Shown here piece by piece: positions 25,699 to 36,197 of a stretch of 59,001 nt of DNA; within the stretch, counting starts at the first letter, position 1; each line of letters starts with the position of its first letter. Below the pieces are notes generated by a model that searched no databases, was not told the DNA's origin, and saw only the letters and a list, made by a program, of their open reading frames with translations. The DNA lies in NCBI GenBank assembly GCA_964634885.1, contig CAZWLN010000026.1, forward strand, positions 1 through 59,001, in the 5' to 3' direction. The position numbers were made by a program, and so were the translations under genes. Source of the DNA: DAINRZ01 sp964634885. Lineage in GTDB: Bacteria; Bacteroidota; Ignavibacteria; Kapaibacteriales; UBA2268.

Positions 25699-27159
25699 AT
25701 GAGGGTGTTAGTGAATATAAGATTATTATTCGCATTGCTTGTTTTTTCTGCCGGGAACACACTTTTCAGTGCAGAAATGAAAGAGTATGAGATCTCGCCG
25801 CGTACCGGCTCGGTCATCGATCAGCAGGAGAGGGAATACTTCAGGCTTTTTCCGGGCATCGACAACTTTGTCAGTGCTACATTCTATGAAGACGGGTATA
25901 ATCAGGTGAGCGCTGTTGTGGAATACGACAGTGCCGGGAAAAGGCAGTCGGTTACATTTGCTTTTAATGAAACATTGAAAAAGAATGTAAATACCCTAAT
26001 TAATAATTATGAATACATTTACAACGGCAATATCTTCAACAGCAGCTTAGGTGTAAAATATGACTCGGCACTCAGGCAGTGCATAATGCCGGCAAAACGT
26101 TACGATTTCGATAATGCTGAAGAGTTTAAATTTACTAATATGCAGGGCAAAAAGATTAAGTGTCAGGTGCTCTATGCAGACAGTAATGTATTTGTTATTT
26201 GTCCCCCAGACTTTAAGTACGACTGGAGGACAGCCGCTAATAATTGTGTTGTCTATCACTGTACCGAGATAAAAGAATTTATTGGAAATAAGGATGTTTA
26301 CCAGCTCAATCTACAGTGGTTGAGAGAAAAGTCCCCGTTCTGTTCCAATAATGGAAAGATGCAGATACCTCCACCTCCGGAAATTGCCGGATTGATAAAA
26401 AAAACTGATTTTACAAGCCGGCTCACACCCGGAGTTAATACCAAAAGCTTACACGATATTCTCGAGGAAGAGGATAAAAAGTTCCATATCTCTTTTACTT
26501 ATCTACCCGGATTGTTCACGCAAATGAATAATACATTAGGCTTTACAAAGCTTTCTAGTTATAATCCCAAGGACAGCACCTGGAAGGTAAGGAAATCAAA
26601 ACTGGGATCACTGGATTTCTCGACTATGGAAAAGAATATACCGGGCCTTTCGTTCTCCGTTGATATCTCCGAACATTTCAAACTGGGTACGATGTTGTTC
26701 TATATTCCTACTGACTCAATTCATAGTAATACAACCGACTATACATCTCAGGGTGTTCTCACGTCGCTGTTTTTAAATTATTCACCCAGGTTGCACAACA
26801 TCTATTCCCGTTCTTTGTGGGACCATATTGAATTTTCCTATTCTCTCGGATTTTTGCTGGGTTTTACACAGAACAAATTCCAGCCATATTATGGTGATAA
26901 TTACATTTACACTTTTTCGAAATCACATTGTTTGACATATTCACATATCATCGTTGGGGCATTCTTGTCAATGATGCCTGAGTATTATTTCAGCAATAAA
27001 GTGTCCGTATATACGGAATTATTTGCAAATATGGCTTATAGTTACGAGTCAGAAGACAACAACAAAAAGGCGGGCACAGCCAGTTACGTGATGATTGAAC
27101 CGACAACGGTGAACCTTTCCGGTTTCGGTATTCGCTTCGGCCTGTGCTTACATTATTGA
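25699..27159 (+). CDS. Exported protein with C-terminal outer-membrane-barrel features (paralog 2)
   Basis: I use the ATG at 25699; the frame also opens with a TTG at 25684, just after the stop of paralog 1. The protein is 486 aa with a signal peptide ending near LFSAE. The N-terminal domain is nearly identical to that of paralog 1, including a 60-base stretch without a change (about 25770-25830). The signal peptide and the C-terminal barrel part differ, with an additional loop around residues 240-290 (FTSRLTPGVNTKSLHDILEE). It ends NLSGFGIRFGLCLHY. The pair is a tandem duplication, probably transcribed together. Confidence 0.75.
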   Translation: MRVLVNIRLLFALLVFSAGNTLFSAEMKEYEISPRTGSVIDQQEREYFRLFPGIDNFVSATFYEDGYNQVSAVVEYDSAGKRQSVTFAFNETLKKNVNTLINNYEYIYNGNIFNSSLGVKYDSALRQCIMPAKRYDFDNAEEFKFTNMQGKKIKCQVLYADSNVFVICPPDFKYDWRTAANNCVVYHCTEIKEFIGNKDVYQLNLQWLREKSPFCSNNGKMQIPPPPEIAGLIKKTDFTSRLTPGVNTKSLHDILEEEDKKFHISFTYLPGLFTQMNNTLGFTKLSSYNPKDSTWKVRKSKLGSLDFSTMEKNIPGLSFSVDISEHFKLGTMLFYIPTDSIHSNTTDYTSQGVLTSLFLNYSPRLHNIYSRSLWDHIEFSYSLGFLLGFTQNKFQPYYGDNYIYTFSKSHCLTYSHIIVGAFLSMMPEYYFSNKVSVYTELFANMAYSYESEDNNKKAGTASYVMIEPTTVNLSGFGIRFGLCLHY

Positions 27160-27181
27160 TTGCCGCTTTTCTTCAACCCAA

Positions 27182-30100
27182 TTACTCTGTTACCAGCAGT
27201 TTCAGGTAAGTGTGCAGCGATAAATTGCGCAGTGTCAGGTAATATGTTCCTGGTGCAAGGCCGTTAATATCAATATTCAGGGTACAGGGTGTTTCCACTC
27301 CGCTGTATTCTTTTCTGTACCAGGTTTTACCAAGCACATCGGCAATTGCAAGTGAGAAGGAACTCAGCGCCTGTCCGCTACCCGTCAGCTCAAGTGTTAC
27401 AGTGCCGTTTGCCGGATTGGGATAGAGGTTGGCAGAGACTACGTCGGCGCCGCCGTCATCGACGGATACACGGAATCCGTATGGATCGGAGCTCTTCTGG
27501 CAGCCCCTGATGTCGGTAACGAGAACAGAGAAGTAGCCACCGATATAAGGCTTATAGGTCCTTTCGGTGGCGAAAGCTATCTTCTGGCTGCCGTAGTACC
27601 ACTGGTATTTATAGCCATGTAAATTGCAGACAAAAATTGTGTCATTAGACTTGCCGACTGAATCTGCTACTGTTGGTTTCGGTGGTTTGGGGAATACTGT
27701 TACTTCAATTGTGTCGGAAGACGCTTCGTAACCGTCGGCAGTAACAGCGTCCAGCCAGTATCTTCCGGACTCCGTAATGACCAGTACCTTGCCTGTGGTG
27801 CCGTTAGACCAGCGGTAACCGGCATAGCCGTCGTGAGCGGTAAGTGTGAGTGCCCCCCCCTCGCAGAACTGGAGTGTGTCGCTGCAGTCAAATCCGGGAA
27901 GCCCGATGTTTTTAATATTAACATGATAGCCGTCGAGGGAGTCGGGGCAGGCATTGCCGTTGTCCACAACGAGGGCAACGTAACCGGAGTCGGGGTCCGT
28001 CCATTTGATCAGCACCCTGCTCGTATGGTCCCCGTCGAGTATCTCCCCCCCGTAAACACTCCAGGCGTATCCGTAACCGGGTTGGTATGTTGCCGTATAG
28101 GTATAGGCGCCGTTTTTTACGATTTTCGTCTTGCCTGCAATTACTGCCTGTGGGTAATCCATGACACCGACAACCACTTCGTCTGAGTATTGGTAACCGC
28201 TGCCGTCGGTAGCAGTAAGTGTATATGTCGTGGTTTCCGGCGGCCATGCTTTTGTGAACGCCGAAGTGGGATTAGAAAGCCAGTCTGTGGGCTGCCATTG
28301 ATAAGTAATCTGCCCGGAGCCGCCGATGGCATAGCTCCCGAGTGTGGTCGTATCGCCGGTACAGATGTTGATGTCGCTGCCGGCATCGACGATCATGTAG
28401 TAGGGCATATCTTTTATTACAAATGCTTCCGATCCGAGTGAATCGGTGTATTGAGTATCGAAGGCGCCTGCCGACACCGGGAAATTCGGGGAGGAGGTTG
28501 TCCCGGCAAGGTATATGTAAACCCCGTTGTAAACTTTGATGGACTGGCCTACGTCGTTGCCGCTTCCGCCGTAATAGGAGCCATAATGAATACGCCTGCC
28601 GTCGGCGTCGGTTTTAATTACAAATGCGTCTGCTCCGGCTACATTCTCATTATAGGATGTATCGTAACCATTGAAAGATACCGGGAAATCCACAGAACCT
28701 GTAACTCCCGTGATGAAACAGTTGTCGTAGGAATCGAGGTAAAGGTCGTATGCTTTGTCGGTACCCGTACCTCCGAAGTATGTAGAGAATACCATGTCGC
28801 CTTCCAGCTGGCGCAGTTTTGTAATTACCGCGTCGCCTTTTCCTTTGTTTACAATTGTACTGTTGTATGTAGTGTCGAACACATATTTTGTAACGGGGTA
28901 GTCGGAAGATTCTGTTTAACCTGCAACGATGATGTTCTCTTTGCTGTCGAGCCGTATGCCGTATGCGCGCTCTTTTGCCCTGCCGCCCAGGTAAGTGGAA
29001 AACAGCAGCCTGTTGCCCCACATATCGACGACGGAGACAAAAATATCCCCGCTTTCGTCGGTTTCGATAGTGTCGTTATAGGTCCTGTCCCAGGCCCGGG
29101 TAGTAGTCGGGAAGTCAGTAGAGCGTGTGGTACCGACGATGTAGATGTTACCTTTGTCGTCCAGGTCGATGTCGTTGCCGAAATCGTCCTTGTTACCGGC
29201 AATGAAAGTTGAGAACGGGATATTGGAGCCGTTGGCGGTGAGCTTGGTAATGAAAGCGTCGTATCCGCCCCGGTGTACTTTACCGTAAGCGGCAGCAGTA
29301 GTGGGATAGTTGCCTCCTTCGGTGGTGTAACCGGTGATGTAGGCATAGCCGCCGTTGTCCACGACTAAGGACTGGGCAAAGTCGTCGTACCTGCCTCCGA
29401 TGTATGTGGAGTATTCCAGGTGGCTGCCGTCGTCGCTCAGTTTCAGGATAAATACATCATAGCCGCCGTTGTAAACAGTGTCCCAGGCACCTGTTGTAAC
29501 CGGGAAGTTATTTGATTTGGCGCCTCCGGTACACCCGGCAACAAATACATAGCCTGCCGCGTCGATCTCTAATCCCTCGGGTACGTCTTCGAAATGCCCG
29601 CCGATATAGGTTGAGAACAGCAGGTTCCTGCCGGAGGAGTCAAGTTTTGTAACGAATATTTCCGAAGAATTGGTGTCTTTCATCTTGCGGCTGTATGCGC
29701 CGACAGATGTCGGAAAGTCTCTGGACAGAGTCGTTCCTGTAAGGAATACCTCTCCCGAAGCGAGTATCTCAATATCCCTGGCCTGGTCGAATTTTGAGCC
29801 GCCGATGAACGTGGAATATATCAGCGGGTCTATCAACAGGGGCTTGTTACTGTCGTAATTGTCAAGCCTGAAAGACAGTCTGTTGCCGTCCTGCCTTACG
29901 AATCTGCATCCTACCGGCCTGCGGCTGCCGTGATTGCAGCTGAATGCTGCCACTCCGGCAATTTTTATATCTCCTTCTGGTGTCTCAATATTTATCGATC
30001 CTTCACTATCGATGTCGATTCCATCGCTGCCGGTGATGTTATAGCATATCTGCGAGGGGTCAGCCCCTGCATCTAAGTGGAAGTCGTGCCTCAGTCCTTT

Positions 30101-30544
30101 CCCGTCGAAATACAGGGCCAGGTCTATGCCTTTGTAAAGGCCTTTCAGGCATACACTGCTGTAAGCGCCGGCGTTCGACACCCATCGCGAGCTGTCGTTG
30201 CCGAGGAAGTAGTTGTAATATGCAGGAGATTTCCCGGCAGGCTCCGCTGTCCGGAGGAAAGAACCATCAAATTCGACCTTTATTACACTGCCCTTCCGGA
30301 CTTGGGGGGCAATTCCCCCGAACGGGTTAATTTTATCCTGTATTATGCAGCCATCGTACCTGTAACTGTCGATGATGAGGGCGTTCCTTGTAACCCAGTA
30401 CTGCTGCCCCTGCCCTTCTGCAAAGTAGAGTACCTCTTCAGGCCATTGGCCACGGTTTTCGATGAATACGGTCTGCTCAACGGCGTAGCAGTTGTATGCC
30501 CCGAATAGAAATAAAACCAGCAATATCCTTATTACAAATCTCAT
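27182..30544 (-). pseudogene. SBBP-repeat / PKD surface protein with T9SS tail, interrupted by an in-frame stop
   Basis: A single reading frame from the ATG at 30544 to 27182 is broken only by TAA at 28916-28918. The residues around it read IIVAG-stop-TESSDYPVT, and the parallel repeat in the same protein reads ITGYTTEGGNYPTT, so a Tyr codon (TAT/TAC) most likely became TAA. Upstream part: signal peptide, an N-terminal domain (ENRGQWPEEVLYFAEG...), then SBBP repeats (FSTYIGG, DAFITKL, DFPTT). Downstream part: more SBBP repeats, PKD/Ig-like domains (CTGDTTTLGSYAIGGSGQITYQW; CEGGALTLTAHDGYAGYRWSNG) and a T9SS tail. Intact length would be about 1120 aa. Without readthrough the product lacks its sorting domain. 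Sequencing error and real decay cannot be separated here. Confidence 0.85.
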
Positions 30545-30859
30545 CCTGTTCACAATTTTATTTATCCGACATATTCCAATATAGTATTTTCGGCATAAAT
30601 GACAAGAATATAAACTTCCGGCCCGGGAATATTTTGCTCATCAGGCACAAATTGTTGACAGATAATCGGTTCCGGAATAATTCTTACTAATAATCGTACT
30701 CATTGACAATCCGGGATTGCGGCAGTCAAACTGTAACCCATTGGTTTCTCTTCAGTATTCCCATAATATGCCGATATTTTTATCAGGAATATAACATACG
30801 CGGGGTTATTGCGTCGTTTTTTTATTATGAGATATGCCGGTTTAATGGTAAATTGAAGA
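30545..30859. other. Divergent intergenic stretch, no gene seen
   Basis: It separates the SBBP gene (minus) from the J-domain gene (plus). AT-rich, with no hairpin, RNA or ORF that I can support. Both promoters should lie here, but no convincing TTG/TAnnTTTG pair was found. Confidence 0.4.
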
Positions 30860-31210
30860 ATGAAAGTAAAAGATTATTATAAAATTCTCGAGGTCGAACG
30901 CACTGCCTCCCAGAGGGACATCAAGGAGGCTTACCACCGTTTGATTAAAACCTATCATCCCGACAACCATCCGGGCAATGAGAAGATTGCCGAGAAGTTT
31001 TACGAGATCAGCGAAGCATACAGGAACCTCGGCGACCTCGACAACAGGCTCTATTACAGCATCAGGCTCAACAAGGACCTGTTGGACAAGGTACTGAGGC
31101 ATACCCGTATCGAGATACCCGGTTTTAACGACAACAACAACGGCAGGAATGGGGTTATCAAGATAAAACCCAGGACCAGACGAATTTACGGCAAAAAAGT
31201 ACTGGAATAA
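30860..31210 (+). CDS. Small J-domain (DnaJ-like) protein
   Basis: The protein is 116 aa. Residues 5-65 form a J domain (DYYKILEVERTASQRDIKEAYHRL) with the invariant HPD at 33-35, required to stimulate the ATPase of Hsp70/DnaK. The G/F region, zinc fingers and C-terminal substrate domains of DnaJ are missing, so it is a type III J-protein. The C-terminal 45 residues are basic (IKPRTRRIYGKK). It is 3 bases ahead of the PAP2 gene and probably co-transcribed with it; the functional link is unclear. Confidence 0.9.
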   Translation: MKVKDYYKILEVERTASQRDIKEAYHRLIKTYHPDNHPGNEKIAEKFYEISEAYRNLGDLDNRLYYSIRLNKDLLDKVLRHTRIEIPGFNDNNNGRNGVIKIKPRTRRIYGKKVLE

Positions 31211-31213
31211 TCA

Positions 31214-31924
31214 ATGGCTGCTAACGATTCGCTCCCATACACGCAAAACAAAGATACATCACAAACAGGCAATACAATTTTTGAATTGATCAAAGGCAAT
31301 CCCTGGTTCTTTTCGCTCTATGGGCTTTTCCTTATTGTTGGGTTGGCGCTGCTACTGGCTTTTCCCAAAGGCGAGATACTTCTCTGGCTGAACCGGCAGC
31401 ATACCCCCTTGCTCGACAACATTGCTTACTATGTTACTTTCATGGGCGACGGCCTGTTCGTGGGTATTTTACTGATACCACTGGCTTTCATCAGGATACG
31501 CCATTCTGTTCAGCTCCTTGTCTCGTACCTCATTACCGGTGCGGTTGTGCAGATACTGAAACAGGTGTTCGGCATGCCCCGGCCTCTTAAGTACTTCGGA
31601 GACGCCATTGCGCTCCAGTTGGTCGAAGGCATCAAAGTATGGAGTAACGCCAGCTTTCCTTCTGGCCATTCAACCACGGCTTTCTCCCTGTTCCTCGTAC
31701 TGTCAATTATCGTAAAGAATAAATACTGGGGCATCGCTTTCTTTTTTGCGGCCCTGACGGTAGCCTTGTCACGTGTCTATGCTGTCCAGCACTTTTTCAT
31801 GGACATATATTTCGGTTCATTAACCGGTGTGATATTTACCCTCCTGGCTTACAGGTGGGTCGATATGTTTGCTGGGTGGAAGAATGTCAGGTGGCTTCTG
31901 CCGAACGCTCCACAAGGTAAATGA
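31214..31924 (+). CDS. PAP2-family membrane phosphatase
   Basis: The protein is 236 aa with about six membrane helices. The three phosphatase motifs are present: KQVFGMPRP (KxxxxxxRP), PSGHS and SRVYAVQHFFMD (SRxxxxxHxxxD). Family members dephosphorylate undecaprenyl pyrophosphate, phosphatidylglycerophosphate or other lipid phosphates. A role in lipid carrier recycling is plausible but the substrate is not shown. The C-terminal 12 codons overlap the end of the convergent FAD oxidoreductase gene by 38 bases. Confidence 0.93.
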   Translation: MAANDSLPYTQNKDTSQTGNTIFELIKGNPWFFSLYGLFLIVGLALLLAFPKGEILLWLNRQHTPLLDNIAYYVTFMGDGLFVGILLIPLAFIRIRHSVQLLVSYLITGAVVQILKQVFGMPRPLKYFGDAIALQLVEGIKVWSNASFPSGHSTTAFSLFLVLSIIVKNKYWGIAFFFAALTVALSRVYAVQHFFMDIYFGSLTGVIFTLLAYRWVDMFAGWKNVRWLLPNAPQGK

Positions 31925-34682
31925 TGTGAAGGTATTCTTTGCCGGTGGCGCCGCTCATGCCCGCCTCGCACGGAATATTCGAAGAATAATGGGAATCCCC
32001 GCCAATCTCTTTTACTTCTGCCGCTTCTGCTTTTGTTGCCGACCAGGTCAATTCGGGACGTAGCAGCCCCCTGTCCCCGGCGTAGCCGCAACAATTCAGT
32101 TCTCTGGGTACGACGGCCGTCTCGGCGCATTGTTCGGCAATTGCAAGGAGTTTGCCGTCGAGGTTCATTTTGCGCAGGGAGCAGTTGGGATGGAGCACGG
32201 CCTTTTCCGGCAGCTTCCTGAGGGGAAGGGCAGGAATGATGTTGTCGTGGATGAATTCAACAGAATCGAGAATTACCAATTTATTATACATGGCCTCTGT
32301 TGCGCTGTCTAAGAAACTCCGGCAATTCCTGAAGGAGTATGTGCAGGAGGAGGAATCGAGTATTACGGGCAGCCTGCCGCCGTCCGTCCATTCCCACATT
32401 TTCCGTATGGTCCTGCCGAGGATGACCCGGTATGATTCGAAATAGCCTTTCGAGTGGAAAGCCATGCCGCAGCAGTAGTTGCCGTTGTCACCGGGTATAT
32501 TCAGGCTGAGTCCTGCCTTGCCGCTGACGGAAAGCATCGTTTCGATGATGCTCCCGGTACCGCCGGGCGGCCTGCCCATCAACCTTGAAACGCAGCAGGG
32601 AAAATAGAGGAATTGTGCATGGGCGGAGTAACGGGAACAGCTTTTTGCAGGCAGGTTGATATTGCTGTCCCAGCGGGGGAGCCTGCCCCTGAAAAGGGTT
32701 CCGGTTAACCTGTTGAGGTTTCTTTCGCCGACAGCGCTGCTAATAGCACGGGCGGTCATGATTCCGGCTTTTATTAATAGAGAAGCAGCAGCAAAATTAC
32801 CGGCTATTAATCCGGCAATGGCGTCCGAAAGTTTCGTTTGTCCCTGATGCCTCAGTTCCTTGACAAGGTTGCCGGTATTAATCTCCAGCGGGCAATTCAC
32901 AGCGCAGAGTCCGTCCACGGCACAGGTGTCCATGCCGTAGTACCCATAGTCTTTTGTAATTGACTGAACAGTTACGAAGTCGCTTTCACATCTTTTTACC
33001 TCGCGCCTGAGGACTATCCTCTGGCGCGGAGTAAGCGTCAGGTCCCTGCTTGGGCATGATGGCTCGCAGAAGCCGCACTCGATACAGCCGTCCACTTCGT
33101 CGTCGATTGCGGGCATGGACTTGATGTTTTCTAAGTGTATCCTGTCATTGTCGCTGATGACTACGCCGGGGTTGAGTATTGAGTGGGGATCGAGCAGGGT
33201 TTTAATGCTTTTCATCAGAGACCAGGCTTCGCTGCCCCACTGTTTTTCCACGAAGGTAGCCATGTTCCTGCCCGTGCCGTGTTCCGCTTTGAGTGAGCCG
33301 TTGTATTTACCGACGACCAGGTCGAACAGGCTGTGCATGAACCTGTCGTAGTCGGCGATGCGCTCACTGCGGTCAAAGTTTTCGGCAATGATGAAATGGA
33401 CGTTGCCGTCCAGGCCGTGGCCGTATATCCCAGTCCTGCCATAGCCAAAGGCCCTGAAAAGCTCCTGCAGGTCCGTTACGGCGGCAGCAAGGTCCTCCGT
33501 CCTGAAAGCCAGGTCTTCGATTATTACCGTCGAGCCTTTGTCCCTTGTGGCCGAAAGCGACGGCAGTAACCCCTGCCTTACTTTCCACAGCTTTGCCCTG
33601 TCTTCGGCCGTTTTTGTTTCGATGAAACCGGCTCCGGCGCTGTCTGTCAGCCTGAGACTGTTAACCAATTGCCTGAAGGCGGCCTTCCTGTCTTCGAGCG
33701 CGGCTTCGCCGGGTTCGCTGAATTCTATGAGCAGGGCTGCCGTTCCCTGCGGCAATGCCCTGACGACGGGCGGCACTCCTTCACGTTTGCCGATCGACAG
33801 CAGGCTGTTGTAGTCGAGAAATTCCACGGCTGTAGCTCCCAATTCCCGGACAGCGGCAATGGACCCGCAGGCTGTGGCGATGTCCGGGAAGAACAGCAGC
33901 GAGGTATATTTATGGTCGTAGTCGGGGCAGCTCTCCCACTCGATGGAGGAGATGAACCCCAGGGTCCCTTCCGAGCCTATCATCAGCCGCGCCAGGATGG
34001 CCGAAGGTGTCTCCCAATCGAGAAAGGCGTTCAGGGAGTATCCGATTGTGTTCTTGACACGGTACTGCTCCCGTATCTTAGTTGTCAGCGAAGGGCTGGA
34101 GCGTATTTTGTCCCTGACGGCGAGGAGTCCGTCGTATATCTCCGGTGCTTGGGAGCGCAGCGCATCGTCAGAGCCGCTGCCGGAGCTGTCGATAGTGAGG
34201 CCGTTTGCAAGTATGAAGCGCAGGGAACGGATGGAATGGTATGCGTTCATGTCGATGCCGCTCATCATGCCGCTGGAGTTGTTCGCAGCAATTCCCCCCA
34301 CGGTGCAGGCGTTGATGGAAGCGGGGTCGGGGCCAAGGTGGCGCCCGTACTGCTTCAGGTACATGTTGACTCTGCCTGCGACGGCTCCCGGCTGTGTTAT
34401 TACGGTTTTGCCGTTGTCCCTTACTTCAATGTGGTTCCAGTACCTTTTGAGGTCCACCAGGACGGAGTTACAGACGCTTTGCCCGGCGAGGCTTGTCCCG
34501 GCTCCCCTGAAAGTAAGGCTCCTGCCTTCGCTTCGGCACCAGTCTATCAGGCGTACGACTTCGCCTTCATTGCGCGGCCGTGCCACACATTCGGGCAGCA
34601 GCCTGTAGAATCCGGCGTCGCTGCTGTAAGCGTGCCTCATTACGGCTTCACTGTGTATCTCTATTCCGTCGGTAAGGGACAT
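31887..34682 (-). CDS. Fused FAD-binding oxidase / Fe-S oxidoreductase (D-2-hydroxyacid dehydrogenase type)
   Basis: This 931 aa protein joins a GlcD-like flavoprotein half to a GlcF-like iron-sulfur half. Residues of about 40-260 hold the FAD-binding type 4 domain (SLTFRGAGTSLAGQS, DPASINACTVGGIAANNSSGM). 260-500 form the C-terminal oxidase domain (YGHGLDGNVHFIIAENF, EHGTGRNMATFVEKQWG). Two 4Fe-4S clusters follow near 530 (CIECGFCEPSCPSRD) and 595 (DTCAVDGLCAVNCP), and then two CCG blocks (NYCCGMAFH, LNCCGYAGD). The architecture matches D-lactate or D-2-hydroxyglutarate dehydrogenases of the YdiJ/Dld-II type, which feed electrons to quinones or other carriers. The exact substrate is uncertain. 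Confidence 0.92.
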   Translation of the reverse strand: MSLTDGIEIHSEAVMRHAYSSDAGFYRLLPECVARPRNEGEVVRLIDWCRSEGRSLTFRGAGTSLAGQSVCNSVLVDLKRYWNHIEVRDNGKTVITQPGAVAGRVNMYLKQYGRHLGPDPASINACTVGGIAANNSSGMMSGIDMNAYHSIRSLRFILANGLTIDSSGSGSDDALRSQAPEIYDGLLAVRDKIRSSPSLTTKIREQYRVKNTIGYSLNAFLDWETPSAILARLMIGSEGTLGFISSIEWESCPDYDHKYTSLLFFPDIATACGSIAAVRELGATAVEFLDYNSLLSIGKREGVPPVVRALPQGTAALLIEFSEPGEAALEDRKAAFRQLVNSLRLTDSAGAGFIETKTAEDRAKLWKVRQGLLPSLSATRDKGSTVIIEDLAFRTEDLAAAVTDLQELFRAFGYGRTGIYGHGLDGNVHFIIAENFDRSERIADYDRFMHSLFDLVVGKYNGSLKAEHGTGRNMATFVEKQWGSEAWSLMKSIKTLLDPHSILNPGVVISDNDRIHLENIKSMPAIDDEVDGCIECGFCEPSCPSRDLTLTPRQRIVLRREVKRCESDFVTVQSITKDYGYYGMDTCAVDGLCAVNCPLEINTGNLVKELRHQGQTKLSDAIAGLIAGNFAAASLLIKAGIMTARAISSAVGERNLNRLTGTLFRGRLPRWDSNINLPAKSCSRYSAHAQFLYFPCCVSRLMGRPPGGTGSIIETMLSVSGKAGLSLNIPGDNGNYCCGMAFHSKGYFESYRVILGRTIRKMWEWTDGGRLPVILDSSSCTYSFRNCRSFLDSATEAMYNKLVILDSVEFIHDNIIPALPLRKLPEKAVLHPNCSLRKMNLDGKLLAIAEQCAETAVVPRELNCCGYAGDRGLLRPELTWSATKAEAAEVKEIGGDSHYSSNIPCEAGMSGATGKEYLHIIYLVERSAEAT

Positions 34683-34761
34683 ATTAATTCTATGAAAATG
34701 TTGAAGGAAAATCCATTATGTTTGCCTGCTATACCTGTAATGGCCTTTTGTTTGTCCCAGG

Positions 34762-35967
34762 TCAGTAATTGAAATAATCGATTAAATCCTGCAAGGGGTT
34801 ATAGTTCTCGTTTTCATCTTTCTCAGGAACTGTATCATTCAATTCCCCGCCCATATCAACAGGTTTCGCTGCATCGGGTTTACTTATTGCAGGAGTACAT
34901 CTTCCTTTTCCGGCTACACCGTCCTCTTTAACCCAATCGAAGCCGATGCTGTCGAGCATATCTATTTTGTACTGCGACAGTTTCGCCTTATCTCTTCTCA
35001 TGCGAGCTGTCCAGATGTAAAGCGCCTGTTTTCCTTCGGACCTGGCCGGGACAATGCAATTGCCGTTTTTTTCTTTGTATCGGCTGAGTTCTTCGAATCG
35101 TTTTGCCCATTTGTCTTTCATCGGCGCCCAGTCGAAACCGGCCTTGTTGAGTTTGTTGATTCTGTTCTTCGGCATTTTTTCCTTATTTCGCCTGTTTAGA
35201 TTGAGCCAGAGCACGAACGATCTGTCATGTCTGTAAGATGACCAAATCAGTTTGCCGCCGTCTCTTTTCATATAGCGTTTCATTTTTTTAAAATTTTCAT
35301 CCCAATTGTCTGTCATCGGGCTCCACTCGAAACCGATGGAGTCTAAGAGCCTGATTCTCTCGTCCGTCAGTATTTTTTTATTGTTTTGTTCCCTCAATTG
35401 GCGCATCGACTTCACCCAACTGCTCAGTGAAGTACTGCCTTCGAAGACCTTCGGCACTTTCATGTGCCCGTGCTTATCCCTGAATTGCAGGAGTTCCCGG
35501 TACTTGTCGTCCCAGATGTCCTTTCTTGCCCGCCAGACGAATCCGACGGCGTCGAGGCGTTCCTTCAGCTCACCCGTAGGCGGCTTAGAGCGCAGAGTCT
35601 GCACCCAGGTCGAAAGGATTGGGTATTCTTTGTCGTAGGCAGGTACTCTCGTGTGGCCGTATTTCTCCCTGAACTCCAGCAGTTCCCGGAAATTTTCTTC
35701 GACGCGGTCGCCCAACGGGTCAAAGCTGAAGCCGATGCTTACGAGCTTGTCGTACTGCCAGGACATGAGCCTACCTGTCCTGTACTTTATTCTCTGATTG
35801 ACGCACCAGTCAATCATCTTATCTTTCCACTCCTCCATCTCGACGCCCTTCTTTTTTTCGGGCATATATGCGGCGCCGGATTCCTTAGTATATGCCTGCA
35901 AGACTTCGAAGCGGGCCATCCACCGGCAGTGGTATTTGTTTTTTTTGTTAAATTCTCTTTCAATCAT
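34762..35967 (-). CDS. Stand-alone helicase-associated (HA) repeat protein 1
   Basis: The protein is 401 aa, built of about five repeats of 65-75 residues. Each runs W..F..L..Y...HGH..VP...........W....R........L...R...LDSIGF.W, the HA-domain pattern (PF03457), here without any helicase, nuclease or AAA domain. Clear repeat ends are IGFSFDPLGDR, VGFVWRARKDI, IGFEWSPMTDN, AGFDWAPMKDK and IGFDWVKED. A Pro/Glu/Asn-rich tail of ~60 residues follows. HA domains are three-helix modules thought to bind nucleic acid. The gene is the first of three paralogs on the same strand (with 36198-37388 and 37843-38754). Function is unknown; nucleic-acid binding is an inference. Confidence 0.85.
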   Translation of the reverse strand: MIEREFNKKNKYHCRWMARFEVLQAYTKESGAAYMPEKKKGVEMEEWKDKMIDWCVNQRIKYRTGRLMSWQYDKLVSIGFSFDPLGDRVEENFRELLEFREKYGHTRVPAYDKEYPILSTWVQTLRSKPPTGELKERLDAVGFVWRARKDIWDDKYRELLQFRDKHGHMKVPKVFEGSTSLSSWVKSMRQLREQNNKKILTDERIRLLDSIGFEWSPMTDNWDENFKKMKRYMKRDGGKLIWSSYRHDRSFVLWLNLNRRNKEKMPKNRINKLNKAGFDWAPMKDKWAKRFEELSRYKEKNGNCIVPARSEGKQALYIWTARMRRDKAKLSQYKIDMLDSIGFDWVKEDGVAGKGRCTPAISKPDAAKPVDMGGELNDTVPEKDENENYNPLQDLIDYFNY

Positions 35968-36197
35968 TGTATCATAAATCTGAATATTTATAAATACTTA
36001 TTATTCAATAGCTGTTTGGTTACCTGTGTCCCGATTCGCTTTGGAGCGTTCCAGTCAGATGGACGTCCACTTCCGGGTATTTCGTCAGAGTAGTACATGG
36101 TTCATTATTTCGTATATCAAGTCAATAAATACATCCCATCTGGTTCGGAAGAAAATGATGGCAAACAATTATTATTATTCATCAACAATCTCCTTCA

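Noticed and set aside
27182..28882. Downstream half of the SBBP protein as an independent gene starting at GTG
   Set aside because: It begins inside an SBBP repeat, has no signal peptide and is in the same frame as the upstream half; one interrupted gene is simpler.
28451..29212. Plus-strand open frame of 253 codons opposite the SBBP gene
   Set aside because: Antisense of repetitive SBBP sequence; Val/Cys-rich and without family signatures.
33669..34772. Long plus-strand open frame (367 codons) opposite the FAD oxidoreductase
   Set aside because: It is the antisense shadow of a clearly conserved gene; its translation has no domain or signal.
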